DNA from: Dehalococcoidia bacterium
GTDB lineage: Bacteria; Chloroflexota; Dehalococcoidia; GIF9; UBA5620
DNA length: 22,573 bases
Direction: 5' to 3'
Assembly: GCA_016783225.1 (NCBI GenBank)
Contig: JADHWZ010000009.1
Span: forward strand, 1 to 22,573
Both the position numbers and the translations under genes were made by a program. The number at the start of each line of letters is the position of its first letter. Position 1 is the stretch's first letter. Under the pieces are notes generated by a model. That model was not told the origin of the DNA. It did no database searches and worked only from the letters and a program-made list of their open reading frames with translations. This document shows, piece after piece, positions 16,036 through 22,573 of the stretch.

Positions 16036-17678
16036 ATTCAACTCGAGATGATGAGCTTCTGTCTTTCTTCCCGGACGTGAAAGACGACGCTGAGCTAGAC
16101 TCCAATGATATCCTCGGCATTAAGTCCAAGGTCGAGTCACTTGGACTTCGTGGCAGTCCTTGGGATAGGTTCGACAAAGGAGACTCAGAAGAAGATGCCG
16201 CCGGGGCACGTCCTTCCTGGGAGGATGCGGGGAGTGAAGAGGTTGCTGAGCTCCAGCAGGAGTGGGCAAATAAGCGGCTGGCAGGAGCTAGGTCTACCCT
16301 CAGAGCCGAAGTGGACCCTGGCGAGCACGAAATAATTGATGATCCAGTTCGTATGTATCTCCATGAGATTGGCAAGGTTTCGCTTCTGACCGCAAATGAT
16401 GAGAAGGTATTGGCCAGCAAGATAGAAGAAGCCAAATACCTGGAGAGAGTCGGGGAGATTTACCTTCAGCACTATGAGGAGCCTCCTTCAGCGGTTCAGG
16501 TGACTATCTATTTGATTCGGCACTTACTCGCAGCTCGGCCGTTAGTCGACATTCTTGCCGAGAGACTTGAGCTTGCTCCCACATATAGCGTTACCAAGAG
16601 ACTCAGCGACCCCAAATTCCGTGCCGCTATCGACAGGGTGCTCGATCGAGAAATGGTAACGGCCATTGCTGACATCGGTGCAGAGAAAATTCCGAAAGCC
16701 GAATTGCCGGCCGCTCTTGATGAGTCAGTAGCCTCTGAGACCGAGGGAATCGCAGAAGTGGAGCGAAGCTTGATAGTCATTTCGATAGATAGTCGCCTCT
16801 TGCCTGCAGAAGCGCTGGAGATCATAGGAGATGAAACCTCCTGGAGTCAGCTGGAGTCTCTGGTGGCTGAGCCCGTGAATCCGGAATTCCTCTCTGCCCT
16901 TCATTCTATAAGTCACCAGATCAGAGCGCATTTCAGCAAGGTAAAAAGAGCAGCGAGGAGATCGGAAAAACACCTTACAGAGGCAAATCTGCGCCTAGTG
17001 GTTAGCGTTGCCAAGAAATATGTCGGCCATGGGATGCCTCTCCTTGACTTAATTCAGGAGGGGAATATCGGTCTGGTTCGCGCTGTGGAGAAATTCGAAT
17101 ACCGGAAAGGTTACAAGTTCAGCACCTATGCCACTTGGTGGATCAGACAGGCTATTACACGGGCCATAGCTGATCAGGCCCGTACTATTCGTATCCCGGT
17201 ACACATGGTGGAGACCATCAACAGGCTACTGAAGGTTAATCGGCGACTAGCTCAAGAGTTTGGGCGTGAACCGAGTTACGAAGAAATCGGTGAAGGCATG
17301 GAGATCTCCTCCGACAGAGTGAGGGAAATCATGAAGTTGTCTCAAATGCCGATATCTCTGGAGATGCCTATTGGCGAGGAGGAAGACAGCCATCTTGGGG
17401 ATTTCATTGAAGATCGAGCTACCTTACCGCCAGCCGATGCTGCGTCGCGAGAATTGCTAAAGTTGCAACTGAACAAGGTGCTTTCTGAGCTTACTGACAG
17501 AGAAAGAAGAGTTGTACTACTTAGATTCGGCTTGGAGGACGGGCGAGCCCGGACTCTGGAGGAAGTAGGGAAGGAGTTTGATGTAACTCGAGAGCGGATC
17601 CGCCAGATTGAAGCTAAAGCGCTACGCAAGTTGCGCCACCCCAGCCGAAGCCGGAAACTCAAAGATTACCTAGAGTAG
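16032..17678 (+). CDS. rpoD: Primary RNA polymerase sigma factor (RpoD/SigA)
   Basis: A 548-residue housekeeping sigma factor that directs RNA polymerase to -10/-35 promoters. An acidic N-terminal region (1-100) leads to region 1.2 ([17 protein letters not shown] from 104). A non-conserved region of about 170 residues follows, then region 2 from about 314 ([49 protein letters not shown]). Region 3 covers about 390-465. Region 4 begins near 484 ([15 protein letters not shown]) and contains the helix-turn-helix [20 protein letters not shown]. The GTG start at 16032 overlaps the dnaG TGA as GTGA and has GAAGAGG upstream, so translation is coupled. The several TTGnnn/17/TAnAAT promoters in this window fit its recognition regions. 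Confidence 0.97.
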   Translation: MNSTRDDELLSFFPDVKDDAELDSNDILGIKSKVESLGLRGSPWDRFDKGDSEEDAAGARPSWEDAGSEEVAELQQEWANKRLAGARSTLRAEVDPGEHEIIDDPVRMYLHEIGKVSLLTANDEKVLASKIEEAKYLERVGEIYLQHYEEPPSAVQVTIYLIRHLLAARPLVDILAERLELAPTYSVTKRLSDPKFRAAIDRVLDREMVTAIADIGAEKIPKAELPAALDESVASETEGIAEVERSLIVISIDSRLLPAEALEIIGDETSWSQLESLVAEPVNPEFLSALHSISHQIRAHFSKVKRAARRSEKHLTEANLRLVVSVAKKYVGHGMPLLDLIQEGNIGLVRAVEKFEYRKGYKFSTYATWWIRQAITRAIADQARTIRIPVHMVETINRLLKVNRRLAQEFGREPSYEEIGEGMEISSDRVREIMKLSQMPISLEMPIGEEEDSHLGDFIEDRATLPPADAASRELLKLQLNKVLSELTDRERRVVLLRFGLEDGRARTLEEVGKEFDVTRERIRQIEAKALRKLRHPSRSRKLKDYLE

Positions 17679-17714
17679 ACTGCCACAATACTGCAGACAC
17701 AAGGAGGAGTACAG

Positions 17715-18317
17715 ATGCGGGTGATCAGAGGATTCATTATGATTATTGGCTTGATTGGAATTCTGGTTATCGTCGCCTTGCTCATGGGCTACTATCTTTT
17801 TTCCCTTAGCCCTCAGATCAAAACAAAAATGATACCGGTAGCGGTGACTGCGGAAGCTGCTCAGAGCCTCGACCAAAAGCTGAAGTCTGTTGAAACACAA
17901 ATTGACGAGGCAGTTGCAGCGGGGAAAGACAGAGAAGTAACGTTAGTGATTAGTGAGCAAGAAGTCAATTCCAAGCTGATTGAGGTTTTGGCGGAGGGTG
18001 AATTACCGTTGAATGAAGTATTGGTCAACTTTCACGAGGGCTATTTCCTAGCTTATGCTGTAGTGGACGTTCCCGGTGTTGCAGCCAAGACGGGGGCACA
18101 AGGGCGAATACATATCGTGAACGGCGACGTGAAAATAGTAATAGAGGATTTTGCCTTAGGCAAACTGCCTCTACCTGAAGCTGCCAACACCGGAGTTGAA
18201 CACTTGCTGAATGTCATGGTGAGGCTGAGATTGGCTGACCTGCCTCTGGAGATGACTGACATTGAACTCAGTAACCGCGAGCTGATTGCTGCTGGATTAG
18301 TCAAAGCTGTCGACTAG
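17715..18317 (+). CDS. Membrane-anchored protein of unknown function
   Basis: A 200-residue protein that I do not recognise with certainty. Residues 1-6 are basic, followed by one hydrophobic helix (about 7-30), so it is probably anchored with the C-terminal part outside. A Gln/Glu/Lys-rich helical stretch (about 45-72) precedes a mixed alpha/beta domain. That domain has VTLVISEQEVNSKLIE, then GYFLAYAVVDVPG and an NGDVKIVIEDFALGKLPLP segment. This general shape recalls YpmS/DUF2140-like or LmeA-like lipid-binding proteins, but the resemblance is loose. A strong AAGGAGG lies 8-12 bases before the ATG. The gap of 36 bases after rpoD shows no terminator, so it is probably in the same transcript. 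Its end converges with ffh, 8 bp away. Confidence 0.75.
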   Translation: MRVIRGFIMIIGLIGILVIVALLMGYYLFSLSPQIKTKMIPVAVTAEAAQSLDQKLKSVETQIDEAVAAGKDREVTLVISEQEVNSKLIEVLAEGELPLNEVLVNFHEGYFLAYAVVDVPGVAAKTGAQGRIHIVNGDVKIVIEDFALGKLPLPEAANTGVEHLLNVMVRLRLADLPLEMTDIELSNRELIAAGLVKAVD

Positions 18318-18325
18318 AAGCGCCC

Positions 18326-19657
18326 TCATTGCCTGAGCATGTCCATCAAGTTCCTTGGCCAGCGTCCTTTTGCTACTATCCTAGTCAGTTCCTGAATCTG
18401 GTAGAATTGGCTCAGCAATTGGTTCACGTCTCTGCGCATGGTTCCGCTGCCCTGCGCAATACGGCGTCGCCGACTGCCACTGATTATGGCTGGGTTGCGG
18501 CGCTCTTCAGGAGTCATAGATAGGATGATGGCCTCCGTTTTTCTCACTTGGCTTTCCTCGGCTCCGCCAAGAGAAGTCGCAGCAGACTTTGAAAAGGCGG
18601 GAAGCATCTCAGCCAATTGAGCTAGCGTACCCATTTTCTCAACCTGACGGATTTGCCACAGAAGGTCTTCAAGGTCGAATCTCGAGGCACGTATTTTCTT
18701 CTCTATCTCTCCGATATGCTGTTCATCAAAAGCCTTCTCGGCCTTCTCCACAAGGGTAAGCATGTCACCCATGCCCAGAATGCGTGACGCCAGTCGCTCG
18801 GGATGAAAAAGTTCGAGCGCATCCGTTTTTTCGCCGGTCCCGATGAATTTGACAGGCACTCCAATCACAAACCTGATTGAAAGAGCCGCACCACCCCGGG
18901 CATCCCCATCCATCTTCGTCAGAATAAGTCCAGTCAGTCCAACATTCCTATTGAACGCTTCAGCTATGTTCACCGCGTCCTGCCCAGTCATCGCATCAAC
19001 TACCAGCAGTGTCTCGGAAGGCTGGATTTCAGCTTTGAGCTGAGTCAATTCGGCCAGCATTGTTTCATCGATATGGAGACGCCCTTGTGTATCAATGACC
19101 ACCCAAGTGGCCGCTACCTCTTGAGCCCACCGTAGCGCTTGGCGACAGATAGTGATCGGCGCTGCCTTGGCATCTTCATGGTAAACAGGGATATTCAACT
19201 GCTCGCCCAGTGTCACCAATTGGTCAATGGCAGCCGGTCGACGAGTATCAGCAGCCACTAGTGCAGGGCGTTGCCCCAAATGCCTAAGATGCAGAGCTAG
19301 CTTGGCAGCTGTAGTAGTTTTCCCTGACCCTTGCAAACCAACAAGGATAACTATTGAGGGCGGTCGGTTTGCCCCTAGCAGGTGGCTAGGTTCTCCACCC
19401 AAGATATTCACGAGTTCCCTATTCACGGCTTTCACGATCTGCTGGGCCGGAGTGAGACTCTCCAGCACTCTAGCGCTCAAAGCCTGCTCTCTTACCCTAG
19501 CCAGAAAGCTTTTCACCACTCTGAAATTGACGTCAGCTTCTAGGAAGGCTAAGCGTATCTGACGCAAGGCCTCATCAACATCCTTTTCGCTGAGCTTCCC
19601 TTTGTCACCGAGGCTGCGCAGTACGGTGTTCAGTTTCTGACTTAAAACTTCAAACAT
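18326..19657 (-). CDS. ffh: Signal recognition particle protein Ffh
   Basis: The 443-residue GTPase of the signal recognition particle; with 4.5S/SRP RNA it brings nascent membrane proteins to FtsY and SecYEG. The N domain (1-90) precedes the G domain. G1 is GLQGSGKTT (107-115), and the G2 region has DTRRPAA. G3 is DTQGR (189-193), where DTAGR is the norm. G4 is TKMDGD (247-252) and G5 is GTGEK. The M domain (about 295-443) contains RFDLEDLLWQIRQVEKMG, SMTPEERRNP and the RNA-binding SGSRRRRIAQGSGT. The M domain has only eight methionines, few for a family whose signal-peptide groove is normally Met-rich. The gene has its own promoter with a very short leader and is divergent from the nuclease gene. 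Confidence 0.95.
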   Translation of the reverse strand: MFEVLSQKLNTVLRSLGDKGKLSEKDVDEALRQIRLAFLEADVNFRVVKSFLARVREQALSARVLESLTPAQQIVKAVNRELVNILGGEPSHLLGANRPPSIVILVGLQGSGKTTTAAKLALHLRHLGQRPALVAADTRRPAAIDQLVTLGEQLNIPVYHEDAKAAPITICRQALRWAQEVAATWVVIDTQGRLHIDETMLAELTQLKAEIQPSETLLVVDAMTGQDAVNIAEAFNRNVGLTGLILTKMDGDARGGAALSIRFVIGVPVKFIGTGEKTDALELFHPERLASRILGMGDMLTLVEKAEKAFDEQHIGEIEKKIRASRFDLEDLLWQIRQVEKMGTLAQLAEMLPAFSKSAATSLGGAEESQVRKTEAIILSMTPEERRNPAIISGSRRRRIAQGSGTMRRDVNQLLSQFYQIQELTRIVAKGRWPRNLMDMLRQ

Positions 19658-19673
19658 CAGTCACTTTGTGAGT

Positions 19674-19702
19674 ATTCTACTTGGGACTGTGTTTGCGGTC
19701 AA
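19674..19702 (-). promoter_or_regulatory. Promoter for ffh
   Basis: On the minus strand TTGACC (19702-19697), a 17-bp spacer and TAGAAT (19679-19674). The predicted start is near 19667, only about 10 bases before the ffh ATG at 19657, so the transcript would be almost leaderless. No good Shine-Dalgarno is seen, which agrees with a short leader. Confidence 0.6.
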
Positions 19703-19705
19703 TTA

Positions 19706-19714
19706 TGGTAAAAT
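19706..19714 (+). promoter_or_regulatory. Extended -10 promoter for the PD-(D/E)XK nuclease gene
   Basis: TGGTAAAAT (19706-19714) is an extended -10 element. No good -35 exists at 16-18 bp. It lies just beyond the -35 of the ffh promoter on the other strand, so the two divergent promoters occupy overlapping DNA. The leader would be about 45 bases. Confidence 0.4.
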
Positions 19715-19764
19715 AGACAGAGGAGCGCAGAGATAGTGAAAGCTGTCTCGGCGGCAATTCAGGC

Positions 19765-20529
19765 ATGTTTAGAGCTTCTCCCTTCAGACTGAATATGTTT
19801 CAAGAATGCCCCAGGCGATATAAGTTCCATTACATCGACAATCTCAAGGATGTTTATGGAAAATCACGGCCCTATTTCACCATGGGTGACCACGTTCATG
19901 CTACACTGAAGGAGTTCCTGTCTAGTGTCCCAATTGGTGGGCGCAATATCTCGAAACTCGAAGACTTGCTCCGCGAGAAATGGAAGCGCAATCGCGAAGG
20001 GTTCAGCAACATAGACGATGAAAAGAAGTGGGCCGAGAAAGCTCTCAGCCAACTGCGCTGGTTCGCTCACAGCCAAGACTTATCAGTTACGCCGCTTATG
20101 GTTGAAGACTACCATACGGTAGAACTCGCCAGCAATATCACTTTGGTTGGCAAAATAGACCGAGTCGATGGAGAAAATGACGGAAGCCTCCATATCATCG
20201 ACTACAAGACTGGCAAAATGCCGACCCAAATAAACGAAACTCAGCTCCACCTCTATGCCCTTATTCTTGCCAAAGAACAGAATCTGCCGGTTAGTAAGGC
20301 ATCCTATCTGTTCTTGGACGCGTGCGAGTTCCGAACGCTAGAACCCACTGCTGCGGATCTAGAGCGCGCCACTTCATATGTCATTGAACTGGTCGATAGA
20401 ATACTCATGGAGGCAGAGTATCCAGCTACTCCAAATGAGTACTGTGGGACGTGTGATTTCATTGAGATCTGCCCGAGGAAGGAAGAGGCTGCCAAGTCAA
20501 CAGTCGGCGAAGATACATTGGATCTCTAG
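19765..20529 (+). CDS. PD-(D/E)XK nuclease, RecB/Cas4-like with iron-sulfur cluster motif
   Basis: A 254-residue stand-alone nuclease domain of the RecB/AddB/Cas4 type. The catalytic residues are visible: H43 in MGDHVHATL, D132 in VGKIDRVD, D146 and K148 in HIIDYKTGK, and Q160 in ETQLHLYAL. Four cysteines, C15 (QECPRRY) near the N-terminus and C227, C230, C236 (CGTCDFIEIC) at the C-terminus, match the layout of the 4Fe-4S staple that ties the ends of these nucleases together. It would cleave DNA, probably single-stranded ends. Start ATG 19765 has no strong ribosome binding site; ATG 19795 would remove residues before C15 and is less likely. The next gene downstream is a Rad50/SbcC-type ATPase. 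No helicase domain and no cas genes are nearby. Confidence 0.88.
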   Translation: MFRASPFRLNMFQECPRRYKFHYIDNLKDVYGKSRPYFTMGDHVHATLKEFLSSVPIGGRNISKLEDLLREKWKRNREGFSNIDDEKKWAEKALSQLRWFAHSQDLSVTPLMVEDYHTVELASNITLVGKIDRVDGENDGSLHIIDYKTGKMPTQINETQLHLYALILAKEQNLPVSKASYLFLDACEFRTLEPTAADLERATSYVIELVDRILMEAEYPATPNEYCGTCDFIEICPRKEEAAKSTVGEDTLDL

Positions 20530-20861
20530 CTCGAGATGCACTCTATATGAAAACATCCGCCAGTGAGCGGGCCTAACGTCTTCGATTCTCTATGACGGGG
20601 CGACTAAGAGGCAATACTGTCTCTTGAAAGACCAGGGGACTAGTGCATTGTTAGATTGCGGCAAACAACGTCCAAAGAGGCAACCTGTTCAACGAGATTC
20701 TACAGGGGTTGAGGAGTCAGGTGAAGTAGCCAGTCTGCAGGTTCGGCAAATTCCCGTAGAACACTCGGCGGCTGTTTTCCCTGGCTTCGTATCCTATGCA
20801 GCGAGAGGCACACTGCCCTATTTCCAAAATTCCGTCAAGGCATAACTCTAGCAGACGAAAA
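20530..20861 (+). other. 332-bp intergenic region without a recognised gene
   Basis: No convincing coding region, RNA gene or full promoter is visible. A 73-codon frame (20624-20845) starting with TTG has no ribosome binding site and no recognisable product. Two small hairpins can be drawn, CCGC/GCGG at 20557-20570 and AAGAG/CTCTT around 20606-20625; neither has a T-tract. In one frame a short stretch reads RGNLFNEILQGLRSQVK before TAG, which looks protein-like, so a decayed gene fragment is possible but unproven. Confidence 0.4.
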
Positions 20862-22136
20862 ATGATACCAGTCAGGCTCTCGTTCAAGAATTTCATGTGT
20901 TACAGGGATAACGTGCCACCGCTATCTTTTGATGGCATCCATGTGGCTTGTCTCTGTGGTGATAATGGTCATGGCAAATCAGCAATTTTCGATGCCATGA
21001 CCTGGGCGTTATGGGGTGAATCCAGGGCTAAGAGCGATGATGACTTGATTCACCAAGGGCAATCAGAAGTGGAGGCAGAGTTGGACTTTGATGTTGCAGA
21101 CCAGCGATATCGTGTTCTTCGGAAACATGTCAAAAGGCCCGGGGGGGCAGGCACCGGGCATACCATGCTGGAGTTTCAAATAGCCGGTGATGAGGGATTC
21201 AGGTCGATTTCCGGCAATTCCAAATCGCAAACGCAGCAGAAGATAGTCGAACTCTTGCGTATAGACTACGAGACGTTCAAAAACAGCGCCTTCTTGCGAC
21301 AGGGGCATGCCGATGAATTCAGCATTAAGCGGCCTGGGGAACGTAAAGAGATACTTGCCAACATACTTGACCTGTCTCGTTATGATGAGCTTCAAAGGAT
21401 GGCCAAGGGCCTAGCAGGCAAAAAAGAAGCCCAAGGAACTCAACTTCAAAGCTCTGTCGATGACCTTGGACGCCAACTTGCTCACAGAGCTGAATATGAG
21501 AACGCGGCTGAAGAAATACAATACGAGATCAGTCGACTGGAAGAAAAGAAAAGGGCCGAAGAGGCGACCATTTGTGCTTTGCGTCAGCAGAAGGAATCGT
21601 TGGAACTCAAAAAGGAACAGTTGTCGAATGTCGAGGTTCATGTCAAGGAAACAAATCAGGAGCTGGAACGCTGGCGGGCAAGGAGAGAACAACATCAGGC
21701 TAGAGTAGCGGGATATGAACGAGTATTGGCAGAAAGAACGGCGATAGAGAAAGGGCATTCTGATTTGGTAGAAACGAAAAGCCGTGGTGATGAGCTTAAC
21801 CAGAGGTTGAGTCAAGTACTCACTGTAAGGGAACGCATAGGTAGTCTAGACAAGGTTGTCCGGCAGACGGCCGAAGTGCTTAACATAGAGCATGAGAGAA
21901 TCGGAGCCAAAACCTCAGATCTAGAGGCTAAGTGTGCCAGGACATCTCAGTTGGAAGAAGCGCTGGTTCAAGCGCGTAATCATATGACCAAGCTAGCAGA
22001 GCTTGAAGAAACGGTGGTTGAAAAGAGACAGCACGCGCAGCAGGTTATATCTCGAATTAGCTATTTGGAATCCATGAATCCTCGATTTGAGACAGAGATC
22101 GCAGATTTGAGACAGAAACTCAGGCTACTAGACTAG
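20862..22136 (+). CDS. sbcC: Rad50/SbcC-type ATPase, N-terminal half, ended by an in-frame TAG
   Basis: The N-terminal 424 residues of an SMC-like DNA repair ATPase that normally works with an Mre11/SbcD nuclease on DNA ends. From ATG 20862 the protein starts MIPVRLSFKNFMCYRDN, typical of SbcC/Rad50. Walker A is GDNGHGKS (33-40). The Q-loop is FLRQGHADEF (Q147). A long coiled coil (about 180-424) follows, rich in Glu, Lys, Gln and Arg. The frame is open upstream to 20796, but the MIPVRLSF start fits the family. TAG at 22134-22136 ends the frame after LRLLD, and the same frame continues directly into the zinc hook (see next entry). The C-terminal half with Walker B and signature motif, if present, lies beyond the window. 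The ribosome binding site is weak (GACGAAAA). Confidence 0.85.
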   Translation: MIPVRLSFKNFMCYRDNVPPLSFDGIHVACLCGDNGHGKSAIFDAMTWALWGESRAKSDDDLIHQGQSEVEAELDFDVADQRYRVLRKHVKRPGGAGTGHTMLEFQIAGDEGFRSISGNSKSQTQQKIVELLRIDYETFKNSAFLRQGHADEFSIKRPGERKEILANILDLSRYDELQRMAKGLAGKKEAQGTQLQSSVDDLGRQLAHRAEYENAAEEIQYEISRLEEKKRAEEATICALRQQKESLELKKEQLSNVEVHVKETNQELERWRARREQHQARVAGYERVLAERTAIEKGHSDLVETKSRGDELNQRLSQVLTVRERIGSLDKVVRQTAEVLNIEHERIGAKTSDLEAKCARTSQLEEALVQARNHMTKLAELEETVVEKRQHAQQVISRISYLESMNPRFETEIADLRQKLRLLD

Positions 22137-22573
22137 GGTGACGTCCGTTGCCCTTTGTGTGAGACTGAGCTTGGAGTAGCTGGTCAGCAACGGATACAAC
22201 AAAAGCTTGCTGGGGAAAGCGAGGAGAAAGTCAAGAGCCATCAGGCCAATGACGAAGAACTCATCAGTAGAAGACTGGAACTCGGCGCGCTGGAAGACGA
22301 ATTGGCTGAAAGACAATCAGTTCTAGACAGAGAGCGAGCCACCTGGCAGAGCCAGCTAAGCATTACTGAAAAAGAACTTGCCGAGGCCAGGCAGGCCAGT
22401 AAGGAGTTGGCCCAGGAAAAAGCCAAATTAACAGAAGTGGAGCAACGTTTGTCGAGAAAGGACTATGCTGTCAACGAGCAAGAAACGCTCCTGCAGTTAG
22501 AGCGCGAAGAGCTGGAACTTGGGTATGACACAGAAAGGCATGAGCATCTACGGCAGCAATTAGTAGAACTCCA
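22137..22573 (+). pseudogene. sbcC: Continuation of the Rad50/SbcC frame after TAG: zinc hook and second coiled coil (runs off the window)
   Basis: In exactly the same frame as the upstream part, the sequence continues GDVRCPLCETELG. It supplies the CxxC zinc hook (CPLC, codons at 22149-22160) found in the middle of Rad50/SbcC proteins. About 130 codons of uninterrupted coiled-coil sequence follow up to the window edge (for example EEKVKSHQANDEEL, LGALEDELAERQSVLD). No frameshift and no second stop is seen. No ATG is available near the start to make it a separate gene; the nearest in-frame TTG (22155) would lose the first hook cysteine. It is called a pseudogene part only because of the TAG. 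A sequence error or readthrough would turn the two entries into one intact gene. Confidence 0.7.

Noticed and set aside
19765..20529. Cas4 of a CRISPR system
   Set aside because: The cluster cysteines and nuclease motifs are shared with AddB/RecB-type nucleases, and no repeats, spacers or other cas genes are present.
20557..20570. CCGC/GCGG hairpin after the nuclease gene as intrinsic terminator
   Set aside because: The stem is only four base pairs and no T-run follows.
20624..20845. 73-codon frame between the nuclease and rad50-like genes
   Set aside because: TTG start without ribosome binding site, no recognisable motif, and poor resemblance to coding sequence of the neighbours.
22134..22136. 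Genome-wide reassignment of TAG as explanation of the Rad50 interruption
   Set aside because: TAG ends at least nine other genes in the window at normal family length, including rpmH, rpsR, ssb and rpoD.

Overview
The window looks like a bacterial chromosome segment of housekeeping genes from a member of the Chloroflexota, most likely Dehalococcoidia-like. This rests on gene content and order recalled from memory (a dgt-dnaG-rpoD run next to a PEP synthase, a eukaryotic-like type 2 isoleucyl-tRNA synthetase, a YchF with a GLPKSGKTT P-loop, a DnaG zinc knuckle with CFGAC spacing). No rRNA, tRNA, CRISPR array, insertion sequence or prophage gene was recognised.

Layout. (1) 1-1794: a divergent pair. 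A truncated metallo-beta-lactamase-fold hydrolase runs off the left edge on the minus strand, and an HtrA-type serine protease lipoprotein lies on the plus strand, with a recognisable promoter for each in between. (2) 1811-9411, minus strand: a tight ten-gene cluster in transcription order rpsF, ssb, rpsR, rpmH, rnpA, yidD, a beta-propeller lipoprotein, yidC, jag, ileS. A strong extended -10 promoter lies upstream of rpsF. The genes are closely spaced or overlapping (yidD starts inside rnpA; yidC/jag share ATGA; jag/ileS touch), so one long transcript is plausible. It couples ribosomal proteins, single-strand DNA binding, RNase P protein and the membrane-insertion machinery. rpmH (46 codons, GTG start) is short and easily missed. 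(3) 9539-18317, plus strand: ychF, ppsA, dgt, dnaG, rpoD and an unrecognised membrane-anchored protein. ychF and ppsA each have a promoter; dgt to the last gene look co-transcribed, with dnaG and rpoD overlapping by GTGA. (4) 18326-22573: ffh on the minus strand, divergent from a RecB/Cas4-like iron-sulfur PD-(D/E)XK nuclease. After a 332-bp gap comes a Rad50/SbcC-type ATPase that runs off the right edge.

The most striking observation is in the Rad50/SbcC gene. The reading frame is interrupted by a single TAG at 22134-22136, five codons before the CPLC zinc hook. The same frame then stays open to the end of the window with normal coiled-coil sequence. TAG terminates at least nine other genes here, so general recoding is unlikely. 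A sequence error, a recent nonsense mutation or local readthrough are the live options. Other points worth attention are a PD-(D/E)XK nuclease rather than an SbcD/Mre11 gene upstream of the Rad50-like gene, a PQQ-type beta-propeller lipoprotein inserted between yidD and yidC, and an Ffh with DTQGR in place of DTAGR and few methionines in its M domain.

Most promoters seen have TTGnnn / 17 bp / TAnAAT spacing and several have an extended TGn -10. This suits the primary sigma factor encoded at 16032-17678. No convincing intrinsic terminator was found.
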